A DNA stretch of 19,312 nucleotides from Elusimicrobiota bacterium (lineage in GTDB: Bacteria; Elusimicrobiota; UBA8919), in assembly GCA_003452965.1 (NCBI GenBank), contig DMMW01000063.1:27630-46941 (forward strand), read 5' to 3'. The first letter of the stretch is position 1. Every line of letters begins with the position of its first letter. Of the stretch, positions 16,166 through 19,312 are shown in pieces. The notes beneath the pieces are model-generated. The model did no database searches. It was given only the letters and a program-made list of their open reading frames with translations, and was not told the DNA's origin. The position numbers and the translations under genes were made by a program.

Positions 16166-16795
16166 TTACTTACCTATTTCACCTAAAACTGTTATTCCGC
16201 CTTTTACCTTATCGCCGATTGAAACGTTTACTTTTGTATTTTGTGGCACATATATGTCAACCTGACTTCCGAAATGAATAATTCCGATTTTTTCGCCTTG
16301 ATTGATTTTTTGATTTAGTTTTATCCATAAATCACATTTCCGTGCAATTATACCGGCAATTTGTCTTACTAATATTTTTGATTTTCCTTCGATTCCGATT
16401 AAATTTTGGGTGTTTTTATTAGAAGCGTCAGTATGATTAGCAGGCAGATACTTCCCTTTCTGTTCTTGTATATATTTTATATCACCCGAAATTGGCGATC
16501 TTTGAATATGAACATTCAACACTGATAGGAATATTTTAATTATTTTAGATTTGTCATTAATAAATATTGGTTCATCTACATCAGATATTTCAAAAACTGT
16601 TCCATCCCCCGGAGACAAAATATAATTCTCATTTATGATAACATTTCTTGAAGGATCCCTGAAAAAATAAACACAAAAAAGTGTTATTAGAAAAAGCAAA
16701 ATACCAAAAAAATTACCTAAGTATCCCCCAATAATAAAAAACATTATTGAAAGAACGATGAATATGGAGATATATATAAACCCAATTTTTGCCAT
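16166..16795 (-). CDS. psd: Phosphatidylserine decarboxylase, short form
   Basis: Decarboxylates phosphatidylserine to phosphatidylethanolamine using a self-made pyruvoyl group. The cleavage site is Gly176-Ser177 in IIHFGSQVDIYVP, matching the FGS-V-D pattern of short (about 210-aa) Psd proteins rather than the LGST of the E. coli type; it would give an alpha chain of about 33 residues. SPGDGTV (61-67) and FLSVLNVHIQRSP (89-101) are further family motifs. Two hydrophobic segments near the N-terminus (about 5-23 and 27-46) anchor it in the membrane. I chose ATG at 16795, 13 nt after the rplA stop; an in-frame ATG at 16870 would overlap rplA by 62 nt. The ribosome-binding site is weak, so coupling to rplA is likely. 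Its place directly after L1 is unusual. Confidence 0.92.
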   Translation of the reverse strand: MAKIGFIYISIFIVLSIMFFIIGGYLGNFFGILLFLITLFCVYFFRDPSRNVIINENYILSPGDGTVFEISDVDEPIFINDKSKIIKIFLSVLNVHIQRSPISGDIKYIQEQKGKYLPANHTDASNKNTQNLIGIEGKSKILVRQIAGIIARKCDLWIKLNQKINQGEKIGIIHFGSQVDIYVPQNTKVNVSIGDKVKGGITVLGEIGK

Positions 16796-16808
16796 AGATT
16801 TAAAATAT

Positions 16809-17495
16809 TTAACTTTGTGCAACCGATGTATTAATTCTGATTCCGGGTCCCATAGTAGATGAGATTGCAATTGTTTTAATATATTGTCCTTTAGAAGACG
16901 AGGGTTTCAGAGAAGCAATAGCCGTAATTACGGTTTTTGCATTTTCAATTAGTTTATTTTCATCAAAAGATATTTTTCCTAAAATGGTGTGTACTATGCC
17001 CTGTGTATCATTTTTGAATTCTACGCGTCCTGCTTTAATTTCTTTAACCGTCTTTGCTATATCAAAAGTAACGGTTCCTGTTTTTGGATTGGGCATTAAT
17101 CCGCGCGGTCCCAAAATTTTTCCGAGTTTTGCAAGGTCTTTCATCGCATCTGGTGTTGCGATAATAGCATCAAAATCCAACCATCCTTTTGAAATTTTTT
17201 CCATAATATCTTCGCTGCCAAAAAAATCTGCACCGGCAGATTCCGCTTCCTTTATTTTTTCGCCCTTTGCAATAACGACTACTCGCTTAGTTTTACCGAT
17301 GCCATGAGGCAACGATACGGCACCCCTAACCGTTTGGTCAGTTTGCTTAGGATCAATACCCAACCGTATTGAGATTTCAACTGTTTCGTCAAATTTTGCT
17401 TTCTTAGTCTGCTTTAAAATTTTTACGGCTTCTTCTAAACTATACAACTTTGTTTTATCAATCAACTTTTCACTTTCAATCATTCGTTTAGACAT
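16809..17495 (-). CDS. rplA: Ribosomal protein L1
   Basis: L1 binds 23S rRNA helices at the L1 stalk and helps release E-site tRNA; in many bacteria it also represses its own operon mRNA. Family segments: YSLEEAVKILKQTKKAKFDETVEISIRLGIDPKQTDQTVRGAVSLPHG-type N-terminus, LGPRGLMPNPKTGTV in the middle, and GRVEFKNDTQGIVHTILG near 155-172. The 228-aa length is standard. AAGGAG lies 10 nt before the ATG. Between it and rplK is repeat copy B, whose end abuts this ribosome-binding site. Instead of rplJ the next gene is psd. Confidence 0.98.
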   Translation of the reverse strand: MSKRMIESEKLIDKTKLYSLEEAVKILKQTKKAKFDETVEISIRLGIDPKQTDQTVRGAVSLPHGIGKTKRVVVIAKGEKIKEAESAGADFFGSEDIMEKISKGWLDFDAIIATPDAMKDLAKLGKILGPRGLMPNPKTGTVTFDIAKTVKEIKAGRVEFKNDTQGIVHTILGKISFDENKLIENAKTVITAIASLKPSSSKGQYIKTIAISSTMGPGIRINTSVAQS

Positions 17496-17519
17496 TTAAT
17501 TACACACTCCTTATTAGAT

Positions 17520-17610
17520 TTAGGGGATAGGTTATAGAGATTAGGGGTTAGAAAAATCAACAAACTAAAAACCTACAACTAATCCCTATACGCTATACGT
17601 TAATCCCTAA
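17520..17610. repeat. Intergenic inverted-repeat element, copy B (rplK-rplA)
   Basis: 32-nt arms at 17520-17551 and 17579-17610 match at 23 of 32 positions when one is reverse-complemented (shared parts TTAGGG, TATAG, TTAGGG/TTAG). The loop is about 27 nt, AT-rich. It nearly fills the 120-nt gap and ends about 7 nt before the rplA Shine-Dalgarno, so the rplK-rplA mRNA would carry a large hairpin there. Confidence 0.75.
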
Positions 17611-17615
17611 TGTTT

Positions 17616-18041
17616 TTATGATGTTATCTCTATTCCCATTGACTTTGCAGTACCTTCAACTAATTTTATTGCCCCTTCAAGTGAAGATGAGTTTAAATCA
17701 GGCATTTTTTGTTTAGCAATTTCCTCAACTTGTTTTTTTGTTATTTTAGCTGTTTTTACTTTTTGGTCACTGGATGCTTTTGCTATACCGCATGCCTTTT
17801 TCAAAAGTGCCGAAACCGGAGGAACCTTTGTAACAAAAATAAAGGTTCTATCTTCATAAACCGTGATTATTACAGGGATGAGCATGCCGGGTTCGGAATT
17901 CTTAGTCTTTTCATTAAACTGTTTGCAAAAATCCATTATATTGACACCGTGTTGCCCGAGTGCCGGTCCTACTGGCGGCGCAGGATTAGCAGCACCCGCC
18001 GGGATTTGAAGTTTGATTTGTGTTTTTACCTTTTTAGCCAT
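17616..18041 (-). CDS. rplK: Ribosomal protein L11
   Basis: L11 binds the GTPase-associated centre of 23S rRNA and takes part in factor binding and the stringent response. The N-terminal domain starts with KTQIKLQIPAGAANPAPPVGPALGQHGVNIMDFCKQFN, including the conserved Pro-rich hinge; TFIFVTKVPPVSALLKKA and the C-terminal rRNA-binding GTAKSMGIEI follow. 141 aa is the standard length. AAAGGAG sits 9 nt before the ATG. Repeat copy C lies directly upstream and copy B directly downstream. Confidence 0.98.
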   Translation of the reverse strand: MAKKVKTQIKLQIPAGAANPAPPVGPALGQHGVNIMDFCKQFNEKTKNSEPGMLIPVIITVYEDRTFIFVTKVPPVSALLKKACGIAKASSDQKVKTAKITKKQVEEIAKQKMPDLNSSSLEGAIKLVEGTAKSMGIEITS

Positions 18042-18060
18042 TTTAATTACTCCTTTGATT

Positions 18061-18140
18061 TAGCGAGTAGAGATTAGGGATTAGATTTTACGTTGCTTTT
18101 TATGAACTATGCTCTATATGCTAACCTCTATACGCTGATA
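18061..18140. repeat. Intergenic inverted-repeat element, copy C (nusG-rplK)
   Basis: Left arm 18061-18084 (AGCGAGTAGAGATTAG...) is complementary to 18121-18138 (CTAACCTCTATACGCT); the interior holds another AGCATATAGAGC-like piece. The same motif family as copies A and B. It ends 2 nt from the rplK ribosome-binding site (CTCCTTT at 18052-18058 on the plus strand). The rest of the 181-nt gap has only an AT-rich hairpin (18169-18185). Confidence 0.65.
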
Positions 18141-18222
18141 TTACCTCGTACGAAAATGTAGATAATGCTAAATAAACATTATTTAAGTTGCAAGAATTTA
18201 ATTACAACATTTTCTAACGGGG

Positions 18223-18753
18223 CTATAGTTTTTCTACCTGTAAAAAGTCTAACTCTACAGGGGTTGACCGACCGAAAATTGAGACCATAACTTTTAATTT
18301 ACCTTTTTCTTCGTTCACATCTTCAATAATGCCGATAAAATTAGCAAATGGTCCTTCTATTATTCTGACAGATTCTTCTTTTTCAAAGACTATTGCCGGT
18401 TTTGGTTTTAACGGTGGCGGAGCTTCTACTAAACTGACAATATTGTTAATTTCGCTTTCAGGCAGCGGGGTTGGTTTTAATCCACCGAGGAAACTGCTTA
18501 CACCGGTTGTATTACTTACTATCCAGTATGTTTCATTATCGATGTCCATTTCGACAAATACATATCCCGGAAAATATTTCCTTTTCTTTGTTATTTTCTT
18601 GTTTTTCTTTATCTCAACTACTTCTTCTGTAGGAATTAAAATCTGCCCGAATTTTTTTGAAAGATTCAAATTTGCAATTTGCTTTTTTAATTCCTCTCTT
18701 ACTCTTTCCTCATAATTTGTTAAGGTATGTATTACATACCATTTTAAAGCCAT
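18223..18753 (-). CDS. nusG: Transcription termination/antitermination factor NusG
   Basis: NusG binds RNA polymerase, reduces pausing and links it to Rho or to ribosomal S10. The NGN domain begins WYVIHTLTNYEERVREELKKQ and includes KYFPGYVFVEMDIDNETYWIVSNTTGVSSFLGG; the C-terminal KOW domain is VRIIEGPFANFIGIIEDVNEEKGKLKVMVSIFGRSTPVELDFLQVEKL. 177 aa, without the insertion domain seen in some phyla. I chose ATG at 18753, 11 nt after AAGGAG; a GTG four codons upstream overlaps that site. It follows secE as in most bacteria. Confidence 0.97.
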   Translation of the reverse strand: MALKWYVIHTLTNYEERVREELKKQIANLNLSKKFGQILIPTEEVVEIKKNKKITKKRKYFPGYVFVEMDIDNETYWIVSNTTGVSSFLGGLKPTPLPESEINNIVSLVEAPPPLKPKPAIVFEKEESVRIIEGPFANFIGIIEDVNEEKGKLKVMVSIFGRSTPVELDFLQVEKL

Positions 18754-18808
18754 ATTATAGCACACTCCTTTTAATAAATAACATATGGTTTAAGACAATA
18801 ATTAATAT

Positions 18809-18994
18809 TTATCTTAACAGCCATTTAATAATAATAGAAAGTATTAAATCTATTAATCCAATAAATATTGCAAAAATGATTATAAGTATTGAAATTACTA
18901 CAGTTGAGGCAATAACTTCTTTTCTGCCTAGCCAATTGACTTTTTTTAACTCACCGATGGCTTCATTAACAAACTGTACTGCTTTTTGAATCAT
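18809..18994 (-). CDS. secE: Preprotein translocase subunit SecE
   Basis: Small essential clamp of the SecYEG channel. The short single-span form has 61 residues: an amphipathic N-terminus (FVNEAIGELKKVNWLGRKEVIAST), the conserved VNWLGRKEV hinge and one membrane helix (VVISILIIIFAIFIGLIDLIL). I chose ATG at 18994, with AAGGTGAT 4-5 nt upstream; the reading frame stays open to 19207, but that extension is Pro/Ser/Arg-rich, coded by a repeat-rich insert, and unlike SecE. A 9-bp AT-rich hairpin (18790-18817) overlaps the stop codon. Confidence 0.95.
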   Translation of the reverse strand: MIQKAVQFVNEAIGELKKVNWLGRKEVIASTVVISILIIIFAIFIGLIDLILSIIIKWLLR

Positions 18995-19063
18995 ATTATC
19001 ACCTTTTTTTATCCTGCATCCAGTCTTAGTGCTCTCTACTGAAACTTTATTACCCGCCAACGT

Positions 19064-19198
19064 TTCCTTGTCCGCAGAAGGTTCCCTGTCCGCCGAATTC
19101 GCCAGCTGGCGAATCAGTGGCGGAAGTGGCAGAAGTGGTTGGGGCGGGCAAGCAGGACTGCGCTCTCTGGAATCCTGAGAAAAATATACCAAGGATTC
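19064..19198. repeat. GC-rich repeat cluster between tRNA-Trp and secE
   Basis: Several nested repeats in a stretch much richer in GC than its surroundings. A 16-nt direct repeat with 2 mismatches, TTCCTTGTCCGCAGAA (19064-19079) and TTCCCTGTCCGCCGAA (19082-19097); a perfect 18-bp palindrome, ATTCGCCAGCTGGCGAAT (19097-19114), extended by TCCGCC/GGCGGA (19089-19094, 19119-19124); a 9-nt tandem TGGCGGAAG/TGGCAGAAG (19118-19135); and GAATCCT/AGGATTC (19170-19176, 19192-19198). No gene is evident. Confidence 0.7.
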
Positions 19199-19223
19199 AA
19201 AACCCATGGAACTTCATTTAATT

Positions 19224-19294
19224 CGGGAGTGGAGGGACTTGAACCCCCAGTCCTGGTTTTGGAGACCAGTGGTTTGCCATTAACCGACACTCCC
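19224..19294 (-). tRNA. trnW: tRNA-Trp (CCA anticodon)
   Basis: Complete 71-nt cloverleaf: acceptor GGGAGTG/CACTCCC, D-stem GGTT/AACC, anticodon stem CTGGT/ACCAG with loop CTCCAAA giving anticodon CCA, 4-nt variable loop, T-arm GGGGG-TTCAAGT-CCCTC, discriminator G. The 3' CCA is not encoded. A tRNA-Trp directly before secE-nusG is a common bacterial arrangement, so it is probably transcribed with them. Confidence 0.96.
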
Positions 19295-19312
19295 CTCCAA
19301 AATAGTTCATAG

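Noticed and set aside
16809..16870. Overlapping start of psd inside rplA
   Set aside because: The extra 25 residues are the alternate frame of the L1 C-terminus; the membrane-anchor start MAKIGF at 16795 fits the family length better.
17520..18140. CRISPR array or tandem repeat from similar blocks around rplK
   Set aside because: Only two blocks here, more than 400 nt apart with a gene between, each an inverted rather than regularly spaced direct repeat; no cas genes.
18995..19207. N-terminal extension of SecE (71 extra residues)
   Set aside because: The extension is coded by the GC-rich repeat cluster, has no ribosome-binding site support, and SecE-like sequence begins exactly at the ATG preceded by AAGGTGAT.

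Overview
The window is AT-rich bacterial chromosome. Every gene I can support lies on the minus strand, so transcription runs from high to low coordinates. Small intergenic spaces, ATGA-type overlaps and clear Shine-Dalgarno sites (AAGGAG/GGAGG) show long operons. A predicted outer-membrane protein with a signal peptide and a C-terminal Phe, plus the Psd/PssA route to phosphatidylethanolamine, suggest a diderm. The mixture of genes (TrpB2 in a trp operon, TreS-maltokinase fusion, short-form Psd, many palindromic intergenic repeats) fits an uncultured lineage such as Omnitrophota or Elusimicrobiota, but this placement is only a guess.

Read in the direction of transcription: (1) tRNA-Trp, secE, nusG, rplK (L11), rplA (L1), the standard start of the secE-nusG-rplKAJL-rpoBC cluster. 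After rplA it does not continue into rplJ/rplL/rpoBC but into psd and pssA (phosphatidylethanolamine synthesis). (2) A sugar block: MsmK/UgpC-type ABC ATPase, sugar-phosphate nucleotidyltransferase, galactokinase, a radical SAM/SPASM protein and a GH4 (MelA-type) glycosidase. Together these could release galactose from alpha-galactosides, phosphorylate it and activate it; the radical SAM protein does not fit this pathway obviously. (3) A tryptophan operon trpG-trpD-trpC-trpB2-trpF, tightly packed, with no trpE or trpA in the window. (4) A CsgG/LpoB-like lipoprotein-synthesis-or-secretion-type domain fused to a probable beta-barrel, with its own promoter and a strong terminator. (5) A trehalose synthase-maltokinase fusion whose kinase catalytic-loop Asp is replaced by Asn.

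No dramatic new system is visible. The most unusual content lies between genes. One family of inverted-repeat elements occurs three times, each time immediately 5' of a ribosome-binding site or start codon (rplK, rplA, trpG). A separate 174-bp MITE-like element sits just upstream of the GH4 gene. A GC-rich, repeat-filled insert separates tRNA-Trp from secE. There is no gene-free stretch longer than 300 bases, no CRISPR array and no transposase gene.
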